DNA from: Pseudomonadota bacterium | GTDB lineage: Bacteria > Pseudomonadota > Gammaproteobacteria > Burkholderiales > Rhodocyclaceae | DNA length: 64,000 nucleotides | Direction: 5' to 3' | Assembly: GCA_026399515.1 (NCBI GenBank) | Contig: JAPLQT010000054.1 | Coordinates: 1-64,000, forward strand | Shown: piece after piece, positions 38,427-46,134 of the stretch | How positions within the stretch are numbered: the first letter of the stretch is position 1 | How the letters are laid out: every line of letters starts with the position of its first letter | The notes under the pieces: model-generated | The model's input: only the letters and a program-made list of their open reading frames with translations | What the model was told of the DNA's origin: nothing | Database searches by the model: none | Position numbers and translations under genes: made by a program

Positions 38427-40508
38427 TTACGGCAATCTGACCGGGTTGTGGCAGATGCCGCATTCGTTGGTAAATGCGATCGGCATCTTGTTGCTTGCCG
38501 AGATGCTCGACCTCAGGGGAACATCGAACATATGGGAGCTGATGTCGTTAGCGAAGTACTCCTGACCGGACGGGCTCTTGAATACCGTCGTTGGGCTACC
38601 CGAGCCGGACTTCGCCGTCTTTTGCACGTGACACTGAATACACGTCGTGCCCGTACCCATGTTGAACCCGGTCGTCGCTGTCATGTGCCCGGCGATGTCT
38701 TTCTTCGTCGAATGGCAGCTCAGGCAGAGGCTGTTGTCCGAGGTGCCGGACATCTGGTGCCGATCAGTACCCGGTGCATGCACGTTATGACAGCTCGCGC
38801 AGGTCGTCAGCTTGGTGCCGTTGCGATATTTCTTGGTCTGGACGAACTCGGTGGCTTGCCCATGGTGCTTCTTGACGTGCTTGGCATCGCCCCAGAATGC
38901 GCCGTCCCCGGTCGTATCGTATTTGGCGACGTTGTTGGCCAGGAAGTCCGCTCTGCTGGTTCCCGGCAGCATCATCTTGTTGTTCTTGTCGAGTGGGTTT
39001 TCAAAATGATGACCGTCCTTGTCATTCGACTGGGTGCGGGTGTGGCACGCGGCGCAAATCATCACCTCGCGTTCTGGCGTTAGGTTCTGGGGAGTGAGGA
39101 TGAACTTGCCTGCACCGCCGGCATCCATGTGTTCGGAACCCGGGCCGTGGCAGGACTCGCAACCGATATTCATTTCCTGGAGCTTGCCGGACACAGGATG
39201 TTTTTCGCCCTTGAAATCCAATACGGCGCTGGCGGTATATGTGTCGTCGCTGTTCTTGGTGAGGCTGTAACCGGTGTAATGGCAGCCCGCGCAGAAGCTA
39301 TCAAAACTCTTGTATTTGCCTGTCGCATCGGTGTTGGGATCGATGAACAGATTGGTCGTGGGATTCCACCATTTCTTGCTGATCGGATCGTATTCGGTCC
39401 ATTGATAACGTCCGGCTTCAGTGCTGGAATCGCTGCCCTGTGCATTGAATTGCATCGGAATAATGTACAGACTGGCGCCTATCTTGGTCAGGTATCTCTG
39501 TTTGTGCAGGCCGCCGCCGTAGGTCAGGGCCACGTCCCTGACCGTGCCGCTGAGCGGGTCTGTCGGCGTGACGAGATTGGTGAACCTGATGTGGTAGCCG
39601 CCCGCGTCGTTATACAACTGCAAAGTGAAATACACAGGTTGGCCGCTGCCGAGCTGCGTTGCGGTGGGGTTGGTCGGCAGAACCTTGAACGAGCCGGAGG
39701 TGCCGCCGCTGTAGCCGAAGAAGTAAAGTGTGGTGCCGGCCCCCTCGAACTTGCTCACGCCAGAGTAGAAATTCTGGTCCGCATTGGTGGGGCTGGAAAA
39801 TTGTGATATGTCTTGCAAGCCGCTCGGCGATTTCGGCGCCATGATGCCGAGTTTATGCAAGGTCTGCTTTACCCCTGCTTTATCCTTGTGGCAAGCCATG
39901 CATAGGCTGCTGCCGATGTATGTCGCCGCCGGTGACGGCATGGTTGACACTTTGACGGCCGTATCCTGGCCAACCAGAGCGGAGCCCGCCAGCGCCGTGC
40001 GAGTCAGGCTGCCGCCCGGCAGGTGGGCCGTATCGGTGCTGACAGGCTTCACGTAAATGAAATACGACGCGCCGGCCGGCAAGTCGGCGATGACTGCCTT
40101 GCCCGCCGAATCGGCAACGGCATGCTTGTAGGTCGCCACGCCGCCGCCGGTGGGAGTGTAATTTCCGTTGATCAAATCTTCCAGAGGCTCATCGACCTTT
40201 TGCGCGCTGGCGTCGTACAGGCCGGTCGTCTGCGACAAGGGCATCGGCTGGGCGGCGATGTCCGCCACATCCGTCGATGGAATGGCATAGACCGTCGCAC
40301 CCTGCATCGCCAAGCCTGCGGTATCCCGAACCGTGAAAGTGGTGCTCAAACTGCCGAGGGTCGTGCTGGTAGTGCTTGCGGTAGTGGTGGTTATCGTAGG
40401 AGTTGCGCTGTCGCCGCCGCCGCATCCGGTCAGCGCTGTGATCGCAGCAAGGGCAATAATGAACACGGCCTTCGTAAATATTGTGCTCTTGAGTCTGTTC
40501 CTAATCAC
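38427..40508 (-). CDS. Octaheme c-type cytochrome lipoprotein
   Basis: A 693-residue exported multiheme cytochrome with eight CxxCH sites: CMACH, CAGCH, CESCH, CAACH, CASCH, CLSCH, CIQCH and CGICH in order. The signal peptide ends in ALTGCGGG, a lipobox, so it should be lipid-anchored and is probably on the outer membrane. Residues ~35-190 carry a Thr-rich linker and beta-rich region without hemes. The start is GTG 40508 with a GGGGAA-like site upstream. A -24/-12 promoter lies 50-65 bp upstream (40558-40573). It probably moves electrons to or from an extracellular partner; the acceptor is unknown. Confidence 0.85.
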   Translation of the reverse strand: MIRNRLKSTIFTKAVFIIALAAITALTGCGGGDSATPTITTTTASTTSTTLGSLSTTFTVRDTAGLAMQGATVYAIPSTDVADIAAQPMPLSQTTGLYDASAQKVDEPLEDLINGNYTPTGGGVATYKHAVADSAGKAVIADLPAGASYFIYVKPVSTDTAHLPGGSLTRTALAGSALVGQDTAVKVSTMPSPAATYIGSSLCMACHKDKAGVKQTLHKLGIMAPKSPSGLQDISQFSSPTNADQNFYSGVSKFEGAGTTLYFFGYSGGTSGSFKVLPTNPTATQLGSGQPVYFTLQLYNDAGGYHIRFTNLVTPTDPLSGTVRDVALTYGGGLHKQRYLTKIGASLYIIPMQFNAQGSDSSTEAGRYQWTEYDPISKKWWNPTTNLFIDPNTDATGKYKSFDSFCAGCHYTGYSLTKNSDDTYTASAVLDFKGEKHPVSGKLQEMNIGCESCHGPGSEHMDAGGAGKFILTPQNLTPEREVMICAACHTRTQSNDKDGHHFENPLDKNNKMMLPGTSRADFLANNVAKYDTTGDGAFWGDAKHVKKHHGQATEFVQTKKYRNGTKLTTCASCHNVHAPGTDRHQMSGTSDNSLCLSCHSTKKDIAGHMTATTGFNMGTGTTCIQCHVQKTAKSGSGSPTTVFKSPSGQEYFANDISSHMFDVPLRSSISASNKMPIAFTNECGICHNPVRLP

Positions 40509-40557
40509 TTTGGTTTCCCCTTGAGTAAGCGCTAAAATCTTTCGCTAATTCCCAAAC

Positions 40558-40573
40558 TGCAAGTATCGTACCC
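40558..40573 (-). promoter_or_regulatory. Sigma-54 (-24/-12) promoter of the octaheme gene
   Basis: GGGTACGATACTTGCA on the minus strand matches the consensus TGGCACGRNNNTTGCW at 14 of 16 positions, including GG and GC with the required 10-bp spacing. Predicted start of transcription is near 40547. The activator-type site is 97 bp upstream. Confidence 0.7.
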
Positions 40574-40659
40574 AACTCGCGCCAAAGCCTTTCTTGTTGT
40601 GAATTAGGCAATTAACGATTGATTGCGATGAACGGCCACTTGGTAAAATCGTCTGATAA

Positions 40660-40866
40660 TCATGACAGGTGTCTTTGTTTTTTTAAGACACCCAGGCGAT
40701 TGAAGTAGGGATACAAATTTTGACGGGTTATACCGGATAGTTGGGCGACTTCGGATACGTTATCGCCCGCAGTCTTTAGAAGATTTTCGAAATACTCACG
40801 CTCAAATCGCTGTCGGGCCTTGCGAAATGTCAGGGACGTCCCTGATGTTACGGTATTTTGGAACAT
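40660..40866 (-). CDS. Stand-alone Fis-type DNA-binding domain (duplicated 3' end of an NtrC-family gene)
   Basis: The 68-residue frame reads FRKARQRFEREYFENLLKTA and then NVSEVAQLSGITRQNLYPYF to RLGVLKKQRHLS. This is nearly identical to the last ~60 residues of the regulator at 49762-51141, and the DNA beyond its stop (TAAAAAAA with GACACCTGTC) is duplicated too. It lacks the receiver and AAA+ domains. The frame is open to a TTG at 40896, seven bases after the monoheme cytochrome gene. It could be a small DNA-binding protein competing for the activator site, or a leftover of a duplication that moved the site. Confidence 0.6.
   Translation of the reverse strand: MFQNTVTSGTSLTFRKARQRFEREYFENLLKTAGDNVSEVAQLSGITRQNLYPYFNRLGVLKKQRHLS
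40663..40674. promoter_or_regulatory. Candidate activator site (UAS) for the octaheme promoter
   Basis: TGACAGGTGTCT, an inverted repeat of the form TGACA-N2-TGTC, lies 97 bp upstream of the -24 element and overlaps the end of the small Fis-domain ORF. The same motif at the same distance occurs at two other promoters in the window. Confidence 0.6.
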
Positions 40867-40902
40867 GCTTCCGGATGCACTGGGCGCAGAATTCAACCCA
40901 GA

Positions 40903-41217
40903 TCATTTCTTTGCTGCTTCCGTGGTGTTGTCGGCCGGACCATAGGTCGCGGCAAGCCAGTCCAATAGTTGCGATATTCTTTCCTTCGATGGCAAAGGAT
41001 CATCCAGCTTATCCTTTTCAATCATTTCGTCGATCGCTTCTTTCCACTTCGCCCGGCTCATTTTTAGTTTGTCGAGCGGCTTCTTTTTCGGGTTGTGGCA
41101 TACGCTGCATTCAGCTTCGAATATCTTGGCGCCGTCGTCGGCAGCAAACGAGAAGTGCGGCATTCCGAGTGCAAGTGCGATCGAGCCCGCAAGCAGTAAG
41201 ATTTTTACACAGCGCAT
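40903..41217 (-). CDS. Monoheme cytochrome c
   Basis: A 104-residue periplasmic protein. Signal peptide at ~1-25 (ILLLAGSIALALGMPHFSFA). One heme site, FEAECSVCHNPKKK near residue 37, and a C-terminal Lys-rich tail. The distal Met ligand could be in KLKMSRAKW. GAGGA lies about eight bases before ATG 41217. It follows the cytochrome-porin gene at 41306 on the same strand and may shuttle electrons between that protein and the octaheme lipoprotein. Confidence 0.87.
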   Translation of the reverse strand: MRCVKILLLAGSIALALGMPHFSFAADDGAKIFEAECSVCHNPKKKPLDKLKMSRAKWKEAIDEMIEKDKLDDPLPSKERISQLLDWLAATYGPADNTTEAAKK

Positions 41218-41305
41218 CGCTTCATTCCTCTTAACGGCGTGGCGGCGAGGCAAAAGAATTCCTTTGGTCCCCGCCGCCGGTTGGTAGTTACGTTGGCATC
41301 AAGAC

Positions 41306-42847
41306 TCAAAAGCCAAACATCATGCGCAATGTGAACCCATCATCGGTGAGTTTTGCCGGAACCGGCTGCGCGACGCTCGTGGCTTTATCCTCGAAAATGT
41401 GATGGCGATACTCGGCGATGAACTTGACGTTTTGTTCAACCAGACGCTGCCAGCCAACGACATAGTCCTTTTCGCTCGGGGACGAATTGGTCAAACCAAG
41501 GAACCCATTGACCCTGGTCGAAGTGTCGTTGAAACTGTCACCCTTGATAGTGTCGTACCGGGCGTAGGCAATATTGTTTCGATTTGGCTGCCAGTTGAGC
41601 TGGCTAAAACCGCCTTTCCACTTGAACTCCTTACCAAAGCCGGTGGGGTTGCTCTCCTTGTTGGACATATACTGGTTTTCGAGCCACACCGGGAATCCGG
41701 TGGGAGCCAGGCTCAGCGTGAAGTCGACGCCGACCCTGCTGGAACTATTGGCGTCCTGCTTTCCGGACATGATGCCGGTGCCCGCGGCGTTCGCTTGCGA
41801 GGCAAATGTACGGAGATTGTCGTCATACTGGTCGGAGCTATGGAAGCCGGTAAAGCCGAGTGACTGGCCCATGTAGCGCATGACCCAACGCCCGTAAATG
41901 TCCTTCTCGGTGTTGTTGTCGGCATGACCGTTGCTGCCGTTCGTGATGCCGAGGTGGTACTCGGCCCAGAACGTATCCCGTTTGCCGACATCGGTCACAG
42001 GTTTGCCAAATGTCAGCATGCCGTTGACTTCGGCCATGGCCTGCGGTTCACCGATCCTGAACAATGATTCATCTGATGTTCCGAGCATGTCACCTACATG
42101 CTTGGGACTAATCAGGTCCAGGGCGCGTCTTTCGTAGATCAGGTACTGATTTACTGAGAGACGTACTTTTCCGGACGCATAACCGAGCGGCAGATGGGTG
42201 ATGCCGGCCAAGAGGTTCACACTGTCGCGCGGTGCGCTGTCGCCGAGAAGGTTGTTCCACCAGAATTTTGCCACTTCGAACCCCGGGCTTTCTGCGACGA
42301 ATTTGACGTGACGTGATCCGGGTGGCAAGTTGCTATTCACATCTGCCCTACCGAGCGGCGTGAATTCCCATGCCTTGGTTTCATACATCGGAAACTCTGC
42401 GAACACGGAAAGATGGGAACCCAGCGCAGAAGACAGAAAGATGCTCGCATCTTCGAGGGAGATGCTGGACCCCTTCGAGGTGTTGTTGGTGCCATTGTCA
42501 GCTTGGCGTTTTTCCGTGCGTGAGTCGAAACCGACGCCCGTTATGATCGATAAGGGCAGCGATGTCGGGAGGAACACACCTTTCGAAATCTCAATGTCCG
42601 ACGAGACCGGTGTGAGATTTTTTCCGCTGATCGCACGATAACCGCTCAGCCGGAACTGGACACCGGAACCGGTCAATGCGCCCCACATGGTGTGGCAGGT
42701 TGAGCAAGCCTCGTTAAACTGGCGCGCATAGGATGGAACTGCCAACGCGCTCTCCGTATAGAGCCCCAAGGAAGCTGCCACCAGGGCAGCGATGGCCAGC
42801 GCGGATCGGCCGTCTGAAGACTTAGGAACTTGCGGTTTCGATTTCAT
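41306..42847 (-). CDS. Fused monoheme cytochrome-porin (second, Cyc2-like architecture)
   Basis: A 513-residue outer-membrane protein. Signal peptide ~15-37 (LAIAALVAASLGLYTESALA). A single heme site follows at once, YARQFNEACSTCHTMWGALT, then FRLSGYRAISGKNL and a long beta-barrel ending in MMFGF with the terminal Phe needed for outer-membrane insertion. It is a distant paralogue of 23072-24577 with the same layout. It is the first gene after a predicted sigma-54 promoter and lies next to the kinase/regulator pair at 43-46 kb. Transfer of electrons across the outer membrane is inferred from architecture. Confidence 0.82.
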   Translation of the reverse strand: MKSKPQVPKSSDGRSALAIAALVAASLGLYTESALAVPSYARQFNEACSTCHTMWGALTGSGVQFRLSGYRAISGKNLTPVSSDIEISKGVFLPTSLPLSIITGVGFDSRTEKRQADNGTNNTSKGSSISLEDASIFLSSALGSHLSVFAEFPMYETKAWEFTPLGRADVNSNLPPGSRHVKFVAESPGFEVAKFWWNNLLGDSAPRDSVNLLAGITHLPLGYASGKVRLSVNQYLIYERRALDLISPKHVGDMLGTSDESLFRIGEPQAMAEVNGMLTFGKPVTDVGKRDTFWAEYHLGITNGSNGHADNNTEKDIYGRWVMRYMGQSLGFTGFHSSDQYDDNLRTFASQANAAGTGIMSGKQDANSSSRVGVDFTLSLAPTGFPVWLENQYMSNKESNPTGFGKEFKWKGGFSQLNWQPNRNNIAYARYDTIKGDSFNDTSTRVNGFLGLTNSSPSEKDYVVGWQRLVEQNVKFIAEYRHHIFEDKATSVAQPVPAKLTDDGFTLRMMFGF

Positions 42848-42949
42848 TATTTCCCCTTTGATTGAACACTAAACTTCTTACCAACGCTCGGCGGTATCGC
42901 CTGGAACATGCGACAGGACGCTACGAACGTTGAACTGTGCTCAACTAAC

Positions 42950-42965
42950 CGCAAACTCTGTGCCA
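42950..42965 (-). promoter_or_regulatory. Sigma-54 (-24/-12) promoter of the cytochrome-porin gene
   Basis: TGGCACAGAGTTTGCG on the minus strand matches 14 of 16 consensus positions, with intact TGGCAC and TTGC. It is about 100 bp before ATG 42847 and 96 bp from the candidate activator site at 43054-43065. Confidence 0.75.
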
Positions 42966-43053
42966 ATCGGATATTGGTCAAATTTTGCAGGGAAAACAGC
43001 TCGCTACTAATGGTTGACAGTTATAGTTGGCTGAAAACGTCATCACGCTGTCA

Positions 43054-43065
43054 TGACAGATGTCA
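43054..43065. promoter_or_regulatory. Candidate activator site (UAS) for the cytochrome-porin promoter
   Basis: TGACAGATGTCA is a perfect inverted repeat TGACA-N2-TGTCA, its last three bases being the regulator's stop codon. It is embedded in further half-sites: CTGTCATGACAG at 43048-43059 and TGTCA-N8-TGACA at 43061-43078. Confidence 0.65.
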
Positions 43066-44427
43066 CGACTTCATGACAAGACCCAAGCGCTCGATATGGC
43101 CGTAAACATTCTGCCGGGCGATGCCGGATAGACGTGCCGCCTCGGATATATTGCCATCGGTGGATTCAAGGAGATTTTTGAAGTAGGCCCTCTGGAAATC
43201 TTCCTGCGCCTCGCGGTAAGGCAGAAGTGAGGCGGATTCTGTTATTGACGGAAGCCCCTTGCCAAGTATTCCAAATGATGAAGGAGCAATCGGGCCATCG
43301 GCATTGATGACCACCGCACGCTCAACCGCATGTTTCAGTTCGCGCACGTTACCGGGCCACGGCGCACATTCCAATGCTGCGATAGCCTCCGGCGTAAAAG
43401 GACCGGCTTGCTTGCCGAACTTGCGATTGAAGTAGTCGAGGAAAAACAATGCCATTGGCACGACGTCTTCGCGACGTTGGCGCAGTGGCGGCAGCCGAAC
43501 CACGACGACATTAATGCGGTAATACAGATCGGCGCGAAAATTTCCGGCCTGCATCTCCAATTCGAGCGATTTATTGGTGGCGCAGATCAGGCGGAAGTCG
43601 CTGGGGCGCTGCACTGTGCTGCCCAGCCTGGCGAAGCTGCGCTCCTGTAGTACGCGTAACAGGCTTGCTTGAAGTTTCGGACTCATATCGGCGATTTCGT
43701 CGAGGAACAAGGTGCCGCCGTCAGCCTCCTCGAAATAGCCCGAGGTCATTTTCGCCGCGCTGGTGAAGGCGCCTTTTTCATATCCGAACAACGTGGCTTC
43801 CAGCAGCGATTCGGGCAATGCGCCGCAATTGATTTCAAGCAGCGGCTGCTTGGCACGCTTGCTCAAGGCGTGGATCTGCTTGGCAATGATCTCCTTGCCG
43901 GTACCGCTTTCGCCATCGATCAACACCGTGGTATCCAGAGGAGCCGCTTGCCGCACCTCGAGCATCACTTTCTCCATGGCGGATGAGCAACTGATAATCA
44001 GCGGAGCGCCTGGGCGAGCCTCCAAGGTTTCACGCAGAATGTCGATCTCGCGGTAGGCGCGGTCCATCTCCAACGCTTTGCCGATCACCGCCTCCAGTTC
44101 TTCCAGATTCTCGAAAGGCTTGGTCAGGTAGTCGAAGAGACCTTCGCGCACCGCGCGCACTGCATCCCGCACCTCTGCATGGCCGGTGATGAGGATGGCT
44201 AACTGGCGGGGGCGTTCCGAACGCACTTCGCTAAACAGATCCAACCCATTGCCGTCCGGCAGCCTTTGATCGAGGATCACCAGGTTGAAGTCTGTCGCTC
44301 GGAGAGCCTTGCGGGCGTCCGCAACATTAATCGCGGTCTGGAGTGCGAAGGCATTGCCACGCAGCAGGCCCTGGAAGAGTTTCCGCGTAAAAGGATCGTC
44401 ATCGACGATCAGGACTCTTGATTTCAT
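43063..44427 (-). CDS. NtrC-family sigma-54-dependent response regulator (GAFTSA variant)
   Basis: A 454-residue regulator. Receiver ~1-120 with VLIVDDDPFTRKLF, phospho-Asp in NLVILDQRLPDGNG and Lys in YLTKPF. AAA+ domain ~140-375 with Walker A GESGTGKE and Walker B GGTLFLDEIADM. The sigma-54 contact loop reads GAFTSA instead of GAFTGA. The C-terminal Fis-type helix-turn-helix carries NISEAARLSGIARQNVYGHI. ATG 44427 has AAAGG upstream and overlaps the kinase gene. The upstream site of the next operon overlaps its stop codon, so it probably controls 41306 and the genes beyond it. Confidence 0.92.
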   Translation of the reverse strand: MKSRVLIVDDDPFTRKLFQGLLRGNAFALQTAINVADARKALRATDFNLVILDQRLPDGNGLDLFSEVRSERPRQLAILITGHAEVRDAVRAVREGLFDYLTKPFENLEELEAVIGKALEMDRAYREIDILRETLEARPGAPLIISCSSAMEKVMLEVRQAAPLDTTVLIDGESGTGKEIIAKQIHALSKRAKQPLLEINCGALPESLLEATLFGYEKGAFTSAAKMTSGYFEEADGGTLFLDEIADMSPKLQASLLRVLQERSFARLGSTVQRPSDFRLICATNKSLELEMQAGNFRADLYYRINVVVVRLPPLRQRREDVVPMALFFLDYFNRKFGKQAGPFTPEAIAALECAPWPGNVRELKHAVERAVVINADGPIAPSSFGILGKGLPSITESASLLPYREAQEDFQRAYFKNLLESTDGNISEAARLSGIARQNVYGHIERLGLVMKS

Positions 44428-45811
44428 TTGCATGCCTTTGTGCTGGTAGCCAGATGATAAAGAGGGCGCCGCCGCCCGGTTGGTTTTCGGCGTGAATGTG
44501 GCCCCCGTGTTGTAGAACGATCTGTTGGGCGACGGAAAGGCCGAGGCCGGTGCCGCCCGAGCGTGTCGTGAAGAACGGTGTAAACAGTTTGGCCGCCACG
44601 TCAGGCTTGATGCCCGGCCCATTGTCGGAAACTGTCAGCTGCCAGCCCGGCACGCCCCGCAGCGGCACGGAGGCGAGCGAAACAGCTACCGGTGTTCCCG
44701 GTCCGGCTTGCGTTGCATTGTGTATAAGGTTGAACAGCGCGTGTCGCATCAGCACTGGATCGATATCGAGTATTACCTCTTCTGACGGAGCCTCGAACGT
44801 CACGACGGGATGTCCGTCCACGCTCTGGGTAATGAAGGTGATGGTTTCGTTTACCAGCGCCTTGACTTCTGTGGGATGTGGCTCCGAATGGGCGACCTGG
44901 TTGAATCTGAGCATGCGCTGAACGAAGTCCCGGCAGTGGTTGCCGGCATTGCGAATCTCCGCGAGCAATTCCTTCGTGCGCGTCGGGTTATTCTCCTCGC
45001 GCTCCGCCAGTTCGGCAAGATTGGTCACCCCGACCAGGGGATTATTGAGCTGATGGGCAATCTCGCTGACGATCTGCCCCATCGCCGAGAGTTTCTCAAT
45101 CTGGACGAGTTGCTCATGGTACGTGCTTAACTTGGTGAACTGAGATTCCGCTTCGCGTTGGCGGTAATACACCGAGCGGAACAACCGATAGAGCGCGGCA
45201 AACAGGATAATGCCGGTCACCACGCAGGCTGACCAAAGAATGAACAGGCCTTTCCTGATCGTGTCGGTCAATTCTTGTGGAGAACGATAAAGAGCCAATA
45301 CCCCGTTCACTGAGCCGCTCTTTGAACCCCTTTCTTTGACGGAAAATGGCACATAAAACTCGATCAACGGACCTCGTGGGAGGGGGTCGGCGGCGTCGAA
45401 AGTCTCATCTCCTGTGAGAAAAACGGCCCTTACTTCGCCCGCCATCGCCCTGACAAGATCCGCTTTGTGGCGGGTCAGCTTAGTGCCGATCAAGTGCCGT
45501 TCGTCTGACCATATGATGGTGTCGGCAGTGTTAAAGACCTTGGTGCGCACAATTCCAGAGAGATTGTCCAGGGCAACAAAAGTGTGATTCAAGCGATTCT
45601 GAGCCTGGGCGTAGTCCTGTAAGTCCGACGCATTCAGCTCTCCTTCCATTACTTGCTCGAGGACAAACGCATCCACGAAGTCGCGGACAAGAACCGACTC
45701 ACGGTCAATGATCGCCTGTCGATAAAATGACGACTGGATGAGTCCCGTGGCCACCACCATCGCCGTTATTATCAACAAGCTGATGAGCGCGAATGTTTGT
45801 GGCGGGGTCAT
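44399..45811 (-). CDS. Membrane sensor histidine kinase (NtrB/DctB-like)
   Basis: About 470 residues from ATG 45811. First membrane segment ~8-27 (FALISLLIITAMVVATGLI), periplasmic sensor ~28-200 (contains FNTADTIIWSDERHLIGTKL), second membrane segment ~205-225 (FILWSACVVTGIILFAALY). The kinase core has the His in SEIAHQLNNPLVGVTNLAEL and ATP-binding boxes DNGPGI and GGTGLGLSVA. The frame is open to a GTG at 45931; 45811 is chosen by analogy with the paralogue at 48371. It is paired with the overlapping regulator gene. Ligand unknown. Confidence 0.88.
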   Translation of the reverse strand: MTPPQTFALISLLIITAMVVATGLIQSSFYRQAIIDRESVLVRDFVDAFVLEQVMEGELNASDLQDYAQAQNRLNHTFVALDNLSGIVRTKVFNTADTIIWSDERHLIGTKLTRHKADLVRAMAGEVRAVFLTGDETFDAADPLPRGPLIEFYVPFSVKERGSKSGSVNGVLALYRSPQELTDTIRKGLFILWSACVVTGIILFAALYRLFRSVYYRQREAESQFTKLSTYHEQLVQIEKLSAMGQIVSEIAHQLNNPLVGVTNLAELAEREENNPTRTKELLAEIRNAGNHCRDFVQRMLRFNQVAHSEPHPTEVKALVNETITFITQSVDGHPVVTFEAPSEEVILDIDPVLMRHALFNLIHNATQAGPGTPVAVSLASVPLRGVPGWQLTVSDNGPGIKPDVAAKLFTPFFTTRSGGTGLGLSVAQQIVLQHGGHIHAENQPGGGALFIIWLPAQRHANEIKSPDRR

Positions 45812-46134
45812 TTTTATGCGTGTGGTTTGCACTTTCCAATGCCTTATCCGTGTCTTCTTGCCGCCAATTGAGGCAGAGAAGGAGACATCGATCGGAGAAC
45901 TTCGAATTTGTTCCTGGTTGAGAGAACTCACGGGGACCGATCAATACTAGCACCCATCCGAGCAAGTCCTGTGCCCGTTTTCATTTTTTGTGGATGATTG
46001 GAGATTTTGGCGACAGAATGGCACAATCGTGGTGTCAGGGGAGGACACCGATGCCTAATGTGAATCGCCGGCGGAACGATGGATCGAAACCAAAGACGTG
46101 AAGCAAGCCCGTTCGGATTAGGTATCATCATCAT
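45812..46134. other. Divergent region between kinase and diguanylate cyclase genes
   Basis: About 320 bp. Part of it may encode an N-terminal extension of the kinase (frame open to 45931). No operator, promoter or RNA structure was recognised with confidence. Confidence 0.4.
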
